From contig NZ_CP104174.1 of the NCBI RefSeq assembly GCF_025200925.1, positions 3,224,001-3,288,000 on the forward strand: DNA of 64,000 nucleotides. The letters are read 5' to 3'. Position 1 is the first letter of the stretch, and every line of letters starts with the position of its first letter. The notes under the pieces are model-generated. The model saw only the letters and a program-made list of their open reading frames with translations, was not told where the DNA came from and made no database searches. Positions 46,282-55,000 of the stretch are shown piece after piece. This DNA is from Bradyrhizobium sp. CB1015 (GTDB lineage: Bacteria; Pseudomonadota; Alphaproteobacteria; Rhizobiales; Xanthobacteraceae). A program made the position numbers and the translations under genes.

Positions 46282-47877
46282 TTATTCCTTCTTGGTTGCC
46301 CAGTGGAACATGACGAGATTGTCGGCGCGCTGCGGCAGGTTGACCTTCTTCGATACGCCCCAGGCCAGCGCCTGCTGGTGCAGCGGGATGTAGGCCCAGT
46401 CCTTCATGCCGATTTCGTAGGCCTGCTTGATCAGCTGGTTGCGCTTGGCGGTGTCGGCTTCGACCAGCACCTTGTCGGTGATGGCGTCGAACTCCTTGTT
46501 GCAATAGCCGCCGAGATTGGCCTCGCCGCGCGAGGATTTCGCATCGTCGCGGCAGCCCATGATGTCGTAGAGCACGTTGTGGGAGTCCATCGTGCTCGGG
46601 GTCCAGCCCAGCAGGTAGAACGAGGTCTGGTAGCCGCCCTGCTTCAGCACCTTGGCGAAGTACTGCGCCTTCGGCTGCGCCAGGAGATTGATCTTGACGC
46701 CGATGCGGGCGAGCATGCCGACCACGGCCTGGCAGATCGCGGCATCGTTGACGTAGCGATCGTTCGGGCAATCCATGGTGACCTCGAAGCCGTCGGGGTA
46801 ACCGGCTTCGGTCAGGAGCTTCTTGGCGCCGTCGGGATCGAATTTCGGCCGCGTGAACTCCTTGGACAGCACGAACAGTTCCGGCGCGATCATCAGCGCC
46901 GATGGCGTCGACAGGCCGCGCATCACGCGCGTCTTGATCAGCTCGATGTCGATCGCCTTGTAGAAGGCCTCGCGGACGCGGGCGTCCTTGAACGGGTTCT
47001 TGCCCTTGATGTTGGAGTAGAGCAGCTCATCGCGCATCTGGTCGAAGCCGATGAAGATGGTGCGCAGCTCCGGCCCTTTCAGCACCTGGGCATTCGGGCT
47101 GGAATCGACGCGGGAGATGTCCTGGATCGGCACCGGCTCGATCACGTCGACTTCGCCCGACAGCAGCGCGGCAACGCGGGTGGCGTCGGAAGCGATCGGG
47201 GTGAAGATGATCTCCTTCAGATTGCCTTCGACCTTGCCCCAATAATTGGGATTGGCCTTGAACACCGTCTTCACGCCGGGCTGGTGGCTTTCGATGACGA
47301 AGGGGCCGGTGCCGTTCTCGTGCAGCGAGGCATAGCTCGGCGTGGTCGCCGCCACCGGCGTCGGATCGACGACGTTATTCTCCTCGGCCCATTTCTTGTC
47401 CATGATGTACCAGACATCCCACGCATTATGCAGGATGGGATTGGGCGAGGGCAGGACGAAGTCGACGGTGTAGTCGTCGACCTTGACGACCTTGACGTCG
47501 GGCGCAAGACGGGTCTGCATGTTGGACCCCTTCTTGCGGACGCGATCGGCCGAGAACACCACGTCGTCGGCGGTGAAGGGATCGCCGTTGTGGAATTTCA
47601 CGCCCTTGCGCAGATGAAAGCGCCAGCGGGTCGGCTCCGGGGTTTCCCAGCTTTCCGCCAGTGCCGGAATGATCTTGAGGTCCTTGTCGCGCGCGGTGAG
47701 GCCCTGATAGACGTGGCCGAGATGGGCGTGGGTGGTGCTCTCGTTCAGGGTATAGGGATCGAGCGATTTCAGGTCACCCTGGTTGGCATAACGTAGCGTC
47801 TGGCTGGCTGCTGGCGAGACCGCCAACGCAAGCGTACCGGCGAGCGTCGCCGCAAACAGACTTTGACCGACTGACAT
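46282..47877 (-). CDS. peptide/dipeptide-type ABC substrate-binding protein (importer 2)
   Basis: The 531-residue product has a signal peptide (MSVGQSLFAATLAG...SPAASQ) and the SBP_bac_5 fold, beginning LRYANQGDLKSLDPYTLNES. The family segment LRKGVKFHNGDPFTADDVVF follows. The start has GGAGAGGG six bases upstream; a six-codon longer frame is disregarded. It is the first gene of the minus-strand transporter block and lies downstream of a sigma-54-like promoter candidate. Confidence 0.94.
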   Translation of the reverse strand: MSVGQSLFAATLAGTLALAVSPAASQTLRYANQGDLKSLDPYTLNESTTHAHLGHVYQGLTARDKDLKIIPALAESWETPEPTRWRFHLRKGVKFHNGDPFTADDVVFSADRVRKKGSNMQTRLAPDVKVVKVDDYTVDFVLPSPNPILHNAWDVWYIMDKKWAEENNVVDPTPVAATTPSYASLHENGTGPFVIESHQPGVKTVFKANPNYWGKVEGNLKEIIFTPIASDATRVAALLSGEVDVIEPVPIQDISRVDSSPNAQVLKGPELRTIFIGFDQMRDELLYSNIKGKNPFKDARVREAFYKAIDIELIKTRVMRGLSTPSALMIAPELFVLSKEFTRPKFDPDGAKKLLTEAGYPDGFEVTMDCPNDRYVNDAAICQAVVGMLARIGVKINLLAQPKAQYFAKVLKQGGYQTSFYLLGWTPSTMDSHNVLYDIMGCRDDAKSSRGEANLGGYCNKEFDAITDKVLVEADTAKRNQLIKQAYEIGMKDWAYIPLHQQALAWGVSKKVNLPQRADNLVMFHWATKKE

Positions 47878-47980
47878 TCTTGACCCTCTCCACACTGCCG
47901 CGCCGGTGATTTTTGATTAATTCGGCGGGGCTGACTGATCCATGTTGCCCAGAGTTCTCGACCCGTGCAAGCATCATTCC

Positions 47981-47997
47981 AGCAAGGAACGCGCCAA
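47981..47997 (-). promoter_or_regulatory. candidate sigma-54 (RpoN) promoter for the peptide-import block
   Basis: On the minus strand TGGCGCG-TTCC-TTGCT fits the -24/-12 pattern, with exactly 10 bases between GG and GC and one change (A to G) from TGGCACG. It lies 104 bases upstream of the importer-2 binding-protein start, giving a 5' leader of about 90 bases. Confidence 0.5.
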
Positions 47998-47999
47998 GT

Positions 48000-48013
48000 T
48001 GCACCGCTGTGCA
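48000..48013. promoter_or_regulatory. inverted repeat just upstream of the sigma-54-like site
   Basis: TGCAC-CGCT-GTGCA is a perfect 5-bp inverted repeat three bases from the -24 element. Its half-sites resemble GCAC/GTGC of NtrC sites, but the 4-base spacer is shorter than the usual spacing, so I do not call it NtrC. Confidence 0.35.
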
Positions 48014-48101
48014 GCAATGCTGCCCGGCAATCCCGGGCAGGCCCGGCGAGCTTCTGCGTGGGTCGCGGGCCGGACAATTTGATTGACCATACCGGTCGAT
48101 C

Positions 48102-48128
48102 GGGGAAGCCGGTTCTAGCGGCTTCCCC
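48102..48128 (+). promoter_or_regulatory. strong hairpin upstream of the DUF6489 gene
   Basis: GGGGAAGCCG and CGGCTTCCCC form a perfect 10-bp stem with a 7-base loop. There is no T-run. It lies in the divergent region between the importer operon and the DUF6489 gene and may be a leader structure or an insulator. Confidence 0.35.
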
Positions 48129-48201
48129 TCAGGTCGCTTGCGTTGCAGACCTTCTCGCGGTGATACTCCGACAGGCCGCTCGAATCTCATCTGGAGGGGA
48201 C

Positions 48202-48456
48202 ATGAAGGTTAACATCGAAATCGACTGCACCCCCCTCGAGGCCCGTCAGTTCTTCGGTCTGCCTGATGTGGGGCCGATGCAGACGGCGGTGATGGACAAG
48301 CTGCAGCAGCAGGTGCTCAGCAACATCGAAAAGGTCTCGCCGGAATCGCTGATCCAGAGCTGGTTCACCTTCGATCCCAAGATCGCCGAGCGGTTTCAGG
48401 ACATGTTCGTCGCGATGGCTGGCCTCGGCGGCACGCGCGGCGACAAGAAAAAATAG
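48202..48456 (+). CDS. DUF6489 family small protein
   Basis: The 84-residue product begins MKVNIEIDCTPLEARQFFGL and contains AVMDKLQQQVLSNIEKVSP. I recognise it as DUF6489-like (a short alphaproteobacterial family). The start has GGAGGGG just upstream; a long open frame from 47965 has none. It ends by overlapping the GTG of a lipase-like hydrolase and so is coupled to it. The function is not established. Its position beside lipase-like, WS/DGAT and (elsewhere) phasin genes hints at lipid or granule biology. Confidence 0.65.
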   Translation: MKVNIEIDCTPLEARQFFGLPDVGPMQTAVMDKLQQQVLSNIEKVSPESLIQSWFTFDPKIAERFQDMFVAMAGLGGTRGDKKK

Positions 48457-49256
48457 TGTCGCCCGGACCGGACGGGGCGCTGCAAGAAGGCCGGCTTCGT
48501 CCGCCGGGTCTCGGCCTGCTGCTGGCCGAAGCCCGTGGGCTATTCGAGTTGAATGCGAGCCTATTGCTGTCGCCGCTCCTGATGCGAGCCCCGCGGGGCG
48601 ATGGCCATCCGGTGCTGGCGCTGCCGGGCTTTCTTGCCAGCGATCTCTCGATGGTGCCGCTGCGGCGCTATCTCAGCGAGCTCGGCTATGAGGCGCATGC
48701 CTGGCGGATGGGCCGCAATCTCGGCGGGCTCGGGCGCATGCGGGATTCGCTGCGCATGCGCTTGGCCGAAATCCATGCCGCCACGGGACGCAAGGTCAGC
48801 CTGGTCGGGTGGAGCCTCGGCGGCGTCTATGCCCGCGATCTCGCGCTTTGGGCGCCCGACAAGGTCCGCTACGTCGTGACGCTCGGCAGCCCTTTTGCCA
48901 ACGACGTGCGGGCGACCAACGCCACGCGGCTCTATGAGACGCTGTCCGGCGAGCGGGTCGAGGATTTTGCGGAGGCGCGCGAGGCGATCGCGGGCGATCT
49001 GCCGGTACCGGCGACGTCGGTCTATTCGCGCGCCGACGGCGTGGTGAACTGGCGGACCTGTCTGCTCCGTCCCTCCGAGCGCGCCGAGAACATCGAGGTG
49101 CTATTGGCGAGCCATATCGGGCTCGGCGTGAACCCGGCGGTGCTGTGGGCCGTGGCGGACCGCCTGGCGCAACCGGAGGGAGACTTCTGGCCATTTGACC
49201 GGGCAGGACCCTTTGCCATTGCATATGCCCCGCCGGACCGGGCAGTATCGGTCTGA
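48456..49256 (+). CDS. alpha/beta hydrolase, lipase-like (GWSLGG nucleophile elbow)
   Basis: The 266-residue product carries the nucleophile elbow SLVGWSLGGVYAR with Ser120 and an oxyanion region HPVLALPGFLASD. A late histidine in LLASHIGLG could complete the triad. It starts at GTG one base inside the DUF6489 stop (TAGTG). Its paralogue lies at 62158, and the two share long blocks (APRGDGHPVL, GRKVSLVGWSLGG). It has no signal peptide. It probably acts on an acyl ester, but the substrate is unknown. Confidence 0.8.
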   Translation: MSPGPDGALQEGRLRPPGLGLLLAEARGLFELNASLLLSPLLMRAPRGDGHPVLALPGFLASDLSMVPLRRYLSELGYEAHAWRMGRNLGGLGRMRDSLRMRLAEIHAATGRKVSLVGWSLGGVYARDLALWAPDKVRYVVTLGSPFANDVRATNATRLYETLSGERVEDFAEAREAIAGDLPVPATSVYSRADGVVNWRTCLLRPSERAENIEVLLASHIGLGVNPAVLWAVADRLAQPEGDFWPFDRAGPFAIAYAPPDRAVSV

Positions 49257-49301
49257 CGAGAAGCGCCGCCAAGGCGCCCGTCGAAGATTCGGGAGGGAAC
49301 C

Positions 49302-50852
49302 ATGGCTGACGGTAAGAAGCTGTCGTCGCTTGACGCGTCGTTTCTCTATCTGGAAACGCCGGAGATGCCGATGCATGTCGGCAGCATGGCGATCTTCCGC
49401 CTGCCTGACGACTACAAGGGCGATTTCTTCGAAGACTTCAAAGCGATGATCGTCTCGCGCCTGCACATCGCGCCGATTCTCAAGGCGCGGCTGGAGAAGG
49501 CGCCGCTCGACATCGATCATCCCTCCTGGGTCGAGGACGACCAGTTCGACATCGACCGCCACATCTTCCGCGCCAGCCTGCCGCAGCCGCGCGACCGCGC
49601 CACGCTCGAGCGCATCGTCGGCTGGATGCATGCCAAGCTGCTCAACCGCGCCCGCCCGCTCTGGGAGTTCTACGTGTTCGAGGGCATGAAGGACAACGAG
49701 GTCGGGCTCTATTCCAAGATGCACCATGCCGCGATCGACGGCGGCGCCGGTGCGGCGCTGACCAACATGATCTACGACATCTCGCCGATTCCGCGGAAGG
49801 TCGATCCGCCGACGGCTGGCAGCAAGCCCGGGCAGGAGCCGCGCGACATCGCCGCCAACCTGCTCGATTCCTATCAGCAGCTGTTCAGCCAGCCGCTGGA
49901 GGCTTCGCAAGCGGCGAAGAACCTGCAGCTGCCGCGCACCGGCAAGAGCGATATCGGCTCGATCCTGTTCGACAACGCGATGTACCAGATCGAGAGCGCC
50001 GTTCGATTTGCCGGCAACATCCCGACCGTGCTCAAGAGCGTCTCTGACGTGCTCGGCAAGATCGCCGATCCCAAGTCGCGCGAGAGCCTCGCCAGCATGG
50101 TGTCGCCGCCGACCATGCTCAACAAGACGATCTCCTCGGAGCGCAGCTTTGCCGGCGTGTCGATCCCGCTGTCGCGGGCGAAGGCGCTGGCCAAGCAGGC
50201 CGGCGGCAAGCTCAACGACGTCGTGCTGGCGCTCGCCTCCGGCGTGGTTCGCCGCTATCTCCTGCAATATGGCACGCTGCCGGCGAAATCCTTGACGGCA
50301 GCGGTGCCGATCTCGCTGCGCGAGGAGGGCAACACCGAGGCCAACAACCAGGTGTTCGGCATGATCTGCTCGATCGCGACCAACATCGAGGATCCCAAGG
50401 CGCGGCTGGAGGCGATCATCGCGCAATCGACCAAGTCCAAGGAGATGTCGCATCCCTTGCGCGCGTTGATGCCGCAGGTCTCCAACATCTCGATGCTGGG
50501 CGCACCGATCATGGTGCAGATCCTGGCGCTGCTCTACAGCCGTTCGAATCTTTCCGACGTGCTGCCGCCCGCGGCCAACATCACCGTGTCCAATGTGCCC
50601 GGGCCGCGGCAGACGCTCTATGCCGCCGGAGCCGAGCTATTGCACATCTTCCCGGTGTCGATCTCCACCCACGGGCAGGCGCTCAACATCACCGTGCAGA
50701 GCTATCGCGACCAGCTCGATTTCGGCTTCATCGTCGGCGCCAACATCATCCCGCACGTGCAGGTGATGTGCGACATGCTGCCTGAGGAGTTCGCCGCGCT
50801 GGAGGCGGCCTACACGCCGCCGGCCGCTGATATCAAGGGCGCTGCGGAGTAA
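49302..50852 (+). CDS. wax ester synthase / diacylglycerol O-acyltransferase (WS/DGAT)
   Basis: The 516-residue product has the WS/DGAT condensation-fold signature HHAAIDGG, with catalytic His142, at 141-148. The family N terminus KLSSLDASFLYLETPEMPMHVGS is present, seen as LSSLDASFLYLET and MPMHVGS. Later blocks NVPGPRQTLYAAGA and QALNITVQSYRDQLDFG are typical. It transfers acyl groups from acyl-CoA to fatty alcohols or diacylglycerol, forming wax esters or triacylglycerol. GGGAGGG precedes the ATG. It lies between a lipase-like hydrolase and an epoxide-hydrolase-like enzyme, and a lipid role for this cluster follows. Confidence 0.93.
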   Translation: MADGKKLSSLDASFLYLETPEMPMHVGSMAIFRLPDDYKGDFFEDFKAMIVSRLHIAPILKARLEKAPLDIDHPSWVEDDQFDIDRHIFRASLPQPRDRATLERIVGWMHAKLLNRARPLWEFYVFEGMKDNEVGLYSKMHHAAIDGGAGAALTNMIYDISPIPRKVDPPTAGSKPGQEPRDIAANLLDSYQQLFSQPLEASQAAKNLQLPRTGKSDIGSILFDNAMYQIESAVRFAGNIPTVLKSVSDVLGKIADPKSRESLASMVSPPTMLNKTISSERSFAGVSIPLSRAKALAKQAGGKLNDVVLALASGVVRRYLLQYGTLPAKSLTAAVPISLREEGNTEANNQVFGMICSIATNIEDPKARLEAIIAQSTKSKEMSHPLRALMPQVSNISMLGAPIMVQILALLYSRSNLSDVLPPAANITVSNVPGPRQTLYAAGAELLHIFPVSISTHGQALNITVQSYRDQLDFGFIVGANIIPHVQVMCDMLPEEFAALEAAYTPPAADIKGAAE

Positions 50853-50862
50853 GGAATTTGCA

Positions 50863-51858
50863 ATGATTGAGATGCCCCCGCTCAAGTTCGCGACGACGAA
50901 CGGAATTCGCATGGGCTATTACGAGGCAGGCCCGGCCAATGACAAGCCGCCGGTCGTGCTGTGCCACGGCTGGCCCGAGCTCGCCTTCTCCTGGCGCCAC
51001 CAGATCAAGGCGCTGAGCGAGGCCGGCATCCGCGTGATCGCGCCCGACCAGCGCGGCTATGGCGCGACTGACCGGCCCGAGCCGGTCGAGGACTACGACA
51101 TGGAGCATCTGACCGGCGATCTCGTCGGGCTGCTCGATCATCTCGGAATCGACAAGGCGATCTTTGTCGGCCACGACTGGGGCGGCTTCGTCGTCTGGCA
51201 GATGCCGCTGCGGCACCCCACGCGTGTCGCCGGTGTGGTCGGCGTCAACACCCCGCATTGGGACCGCGCGCCGATCGACCCGATCGCGCTCTTTCGCCAG
51301 CGTTTTGGCGACCAGATGTACATCGTCCAGTTCCAGGACCCCGCGCGCGGGCCGGACAAGATCTTCAGCAGCCGTGTCGAGCAGACTTTTGACGCCTTCA
51401 TGCGCAAGCCGGCCGCGCGCCCTCCGGGTGCGCCCGAAGAACAGCCGATTGCCGGCATTGGTGCTTCGCCCCGCATCAACCTGGCGTTCCCGCAGATGAT
51501 TGCGAATTACGACGCCAGACATGATCCGCGCACGCCGATCCTGTCGGCAGACGAGAAGAAGGTGTTCGTCGACACGTTCGCGAAGACCGGCTTCACCGGC
51601 GGCATCAACTGGTACCGCAACTTCACCCGCAACTGGGAGCGCGCGAACGGGTTGGACCACCACATCCACGTGCCCTCGTTGATGATCATGGCCGAGAACG
51701 ATGCAGTGCTGCCGCCCTCGGCGGCCGACGGCATGGAGAAGCTGATTGATGACCTCGAGAAGTATCTGGTGAAGGACAGCGGCCATTGGACGCAGCAGGA
51801 GAAGCCGGAAGAGGTCAGCGCCAAGCTGATCGAATGGCGTAGAAGGCGGTTTGGCTAA
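50863..51858 (+). CDS. epoxide-hydrolase-like alpha/beta hydrolase
   Basis: The 331-residue product has HGWPE at 35-39 (oxyanion hole), the elbow FVGHDWGGFV with Asp105 as nucleophile, and a late SGHWTQQEKPEEV carrying the catalytic histidine. An aspartate nucleophile in this context is the mark of epoxide hydrolases and haloalkane dehalogenases; HGWPE favours the former. It follows the WS/DGAT gene by ten bases and likely belongs to the same transcript. The substrate is unknown; an epoxy fatty acid is possible given the neighbours. Confidence 0.9.
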   Translation: MIEMPPLKFATTNGIRMGYYEAGPANDKPPVVLCHGWPELAFSWRHQIKALSEAGIRVIAPDQRGYGATDRPEPVEDYDMEHLTGDLVGLLDHLGIDKAIFVGHDWGGFVVWQMPLRHPTRVAGVVGVNTPHWDRAPIDPIALFRQRFGDQMYIVQFQDPARGPDKIFSSRVEQTFDAFMRKPAARPPGAPEEQPIAGIGASPRINLAFPQMIANYDARHDPRTPILSADEKKVFVDTFAKTGFTGGINWYRNFTRNWERANGLDHHIHVPSLMIMAENDAVLPPSAADGMEKLIDDLEKYLVKDSGHWTQQEKPEEVSAKLIEWRRRRFG

Positions 51859-51868
51859 CGACGCAGTC

Positions 51869-51970
51869 GTCATCCCGGGGCGATGCGTAGCATCGAACTA
51901 TGGTGCGCTCTTGCGCACCTGAGGATCTCGTCATTCCGGGTCTGGTCCTTCGCACCATCCCGGAATGACG
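51869..51970. repeat. dispersed palindromic element, family B copy 2
   Basis: GTCATCCCGGGG at the left and CCCGGAATGACG at the right are partly complementary. The right half carries the TCTGGTCCTTCG block also found in copy 1 at 4903. GCGATGC/GCATCG and GTGCGC/GCGCAC hairpins lie inside. Confidence 0.72.
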
Positions 51971-51974
51971 TAAG

Positions 51975-52012
51975 GCAGGGGGAAGCGTAGTTAGCAGGGG
52001 GAAGCGTAGTTA
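51975..52012 (+). repeat. perfect 19-bp tandem duplication carrying the ribosome site of the P450 fusion gene
   Basis: GCAGGGGGAAGCGTAGTTA occurs twice without a mismatch and ends one base before the ATG of the P450-reductase gene. Each copy contains the purine-rich GGGGGA, so the start has two potential Shine-Dalgarno sequences, at 13 and 32 bases upstream; the nearer is longer-spaced than usual. Confidence 0.95.
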
Positions 52013-52013
52013 A

Positions 52014-55000
52014 ATGTCATCCAAGAACCGTCTGGATCCGATTCCGCAGCCGCCGACCAAGCCGGTGGTCGGCAACATGCTGTCGCTGGATGCGGCCGCT
52101 CCCGTGCAGCACCTGACGCGGCTTGCCAAGGACCTCGGTCCGATCTTCTGGCTCGACATGATGGGCTCGCCGATCGTCGTCGTCTCCGGCCACGATCTCG
52201 TCGACGAGCTCTCCGACGAGAAGCGGTTCGACAAGACGGTGCGCGGCGCGCTGCGGCGCGTGCGTGCGGTCGGTGGCGACGGCCTGTTCACCGCCGACAC
52301 CCGCGAGCCGAACTGGAGCAAGGCGCACAACATCCTGCTGCAGCCCTTCGGCAACCGCGCCATGCAGTCCTACCACCCGAGCATGGTCGACATCGCCGAG
52401 CAGCTCGTCCAGAAATGGGAGCGGCTCAACGCCGACGACGAGATCGACGTCGTCCATGACATGACGGCGCTGACGCTGGATACGATCGGCCTGTGCGGCT
52501 TCGACTACCGCTTCAATTCGTTCTATCGGCGCGATTACCATCCCTTCGTCGAGTCACTGGTGCGTTCGCTCGAAACCATCATGATGACGCGCGGCCTGCC
52601 GTTCGAGCAGCTGTGGATGCAGAAGCGCCGCAAGACGCTCGCCGAAGACGTCGCCTTCATGAACAAGATGGTCGACGAGATCATCGCCGAGCGGCGCAAG
52701 AGCGCGGAGGGGATCGACGATAAGAAGGACATGCTCGCCGCGATGATGACCGGCGTCGACCGCGTCACCGGCGAGCAGCTCGACGACGTCAACATCCGCT
52801 ACCAGATCAACACCTTCCTGATCGCGGGTCACGAGACCACCAGCGGTCTGTTGTCCTACACGCTCTATGCGCTGCTCAAGCATCCGGAGATTCTCAAGAA
52901 GGCCTATGACGAGGTCGACCGCGTCTTCGGCCCCGACGTCAACGCCAAGCCGACCTATCAGCAGGTGACGCAGCTCACCTACATCACGCAGATCCTGAAG
53001 GAGGCACTGCGGCTGTGGCCGCCGGCGCCGGCCTACGGTATCTCGCCGCTGAACGATGAGACCATCGGCGGCGGCAAGTACAAACTCAGGAAGGGAACGT
53101 TCGTCACCATCCTCGTGACGGCGCTGCACCGTGATCCCAGCGTGTGGGGGCCCAATCCCGACGCGTTCGATCCCGAGAATTTCAGCCGCGAGGCGGAAGC
53201 AAAACGGCCGATCAATGCCTGGAAGCCGTTCGGCAACGGCCAGCGCGCCTGCATCGGCCGCGGCTTCGCCATGCACGAGGCCGCGCTCGCGCTCGGCATG
53301 ATCCTGCAGCGCTTCAAGCTGATCGATCACCAGCGCTACCAGATGCATCTGAAGGAGACGCTGACGATCAAGCCGGAGGGCTTCAAGATCAAGGTGCGGC
53401 CGCGTGCCGATCGCGAGCGCGGCGCCTATGGCGGGCCGGTTGCGGCTGCGTCCTCGGCGCCGAAGGCGCAGCGCCAGCCCACCACACGGCCCGGCCACAA
53501 CACGCCGATGCTGGTGCTCTACGGCTCCAATCTCGGCACCGCCGAGGAGCTCGCAACGCGCATGGCCGATCTTGCCGAGATCAACGGCTTTGCCGTGCAT
53601 CTCGGCCCGCTCGACGATTACGTCGGCAAGCTGCCGCAGGAGGGCGGCGTGCTGATCATCTGCGCCTCCTACAACGGCGCGCCGCCGGACAATGCGACGC
53701 AATTCGTCAAATGGCTCGGTGAGGATCTGCCGAAGGACGCCTTTGCCGGCGTACGCTATGCCGTATTCGGCTGCGGCAACAGCGATTGGGCAGCGACCTA
53801 TCAATCAGTGCCGCGCTTCATCGACGAGCAATTGTCGAAGCACGGTGCGCGCGCGGTCTATCCGCGCGGCGAGGGCGATGCGCGCAGCGATCTCGACGGC
53901 CAGTTCCAGAAATGGTTCCCGGCGGCTGCGCAAGTCGCGACCAAGGAATTCGGCATCGACTGGAATTTCACCCGCACGGCCGAGGACGATCCGCTCTACG
54001 CGATCGAGCCTGTCGCGGTGACCGCGGTCAACACCATCGTCGCCCAGGGCGGCGCGGTGGCGATGAAGGTGCTGGTCAATGACGAGCTCCAGAACAAGGC
54101 CGGCCCGCATCCATCGGATCGCTCGACGCGCCACATCGAGGTGCAGCTGCCGGCCGACGTCGCCTATCGCGTCGGCGACCATTTGAGCGTCGTCCCGCGC
54201 AACGATCCGACGCTGGTGGATTCAGTTGCCCGCCGCTTCGGCTTCCTGCCGGCCGATCAGATCAGGCTCCAGGTGGCCGAAGGCCGGCGCGCGCAATTGC
54301 CGGTCGGCGCGGCCGTGTCGGTCGGCCGTCTGCTCAGCGAGTTCGTCGAGCTGCAGCAGGTAGCGACGCGCAAGCAGATCCAGATCATGGCCGAGCACAC
54401 CCGCTGCCCCGTCACCAAGCCGAAGCTGCTGGCCTTCGTCGGCGAGGAGGCGGGGCCGCTCGAGCGCTATCGCAGTGAGATCCTCGCCAAGCGCAGATCG
54501 GTGTTCGACCTGCTGCTCGACTATCCGGCTTGCGAATTACCGTTCCACGTCTATCTCGAAATGCTCTCGCTGCTGGCGCCGCGCTATTACTCGATCTCGT
54601 CCTCGCCGTCGGTCGACCCGGCGCGTTGCAGCGTCACGGTCGGCGTGGTCGAAGGGCCGGCCGCCTCCGGCCGCGGCACCTACAAGGGTATCTGCTCGAA
54701 CTATCTCGCCAACCGGCGGGCGGGCGATACGATCTATGCCACCGTGCGCGAGACCAAGGCGGGCTTCCGCCTGCCCGATGATCCAACCGTGCCGATCATC
54801 ATGATTGGTCCGGGCACGGGACTTGCGCCGTTCCGCGGCTTCCTCCAGGAGCGCGCCGCGCGCAAGGCGAAAGGGGCCGCGCTCGGCCCATCGATGCTGT
54901 TCTTCGGCTGCCGCCATCCCGACCAGGATTTTCTTTACGCGGAGGAGCTGAAGGCGCTGGCGGCGAGCGGCATCACCGAGCTGTTCACGGCATTCTCGCG

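Noticed and set aside
46195..47796. A 533-codon plus-strand frame opposite the importer-2 binding protein
   Set aside because: The minus strand encodes a signal peptide and the SBP_bac_5 fold. The opposite translation is repetitive in charged residues and has no ribosome site.
48000..48013. NtrC binding site
   Set aside because: Half-sites match GCAC/GTGC, but the 4-base spacer and the position next to the -24 element do not fit NtrC enhancer sites.
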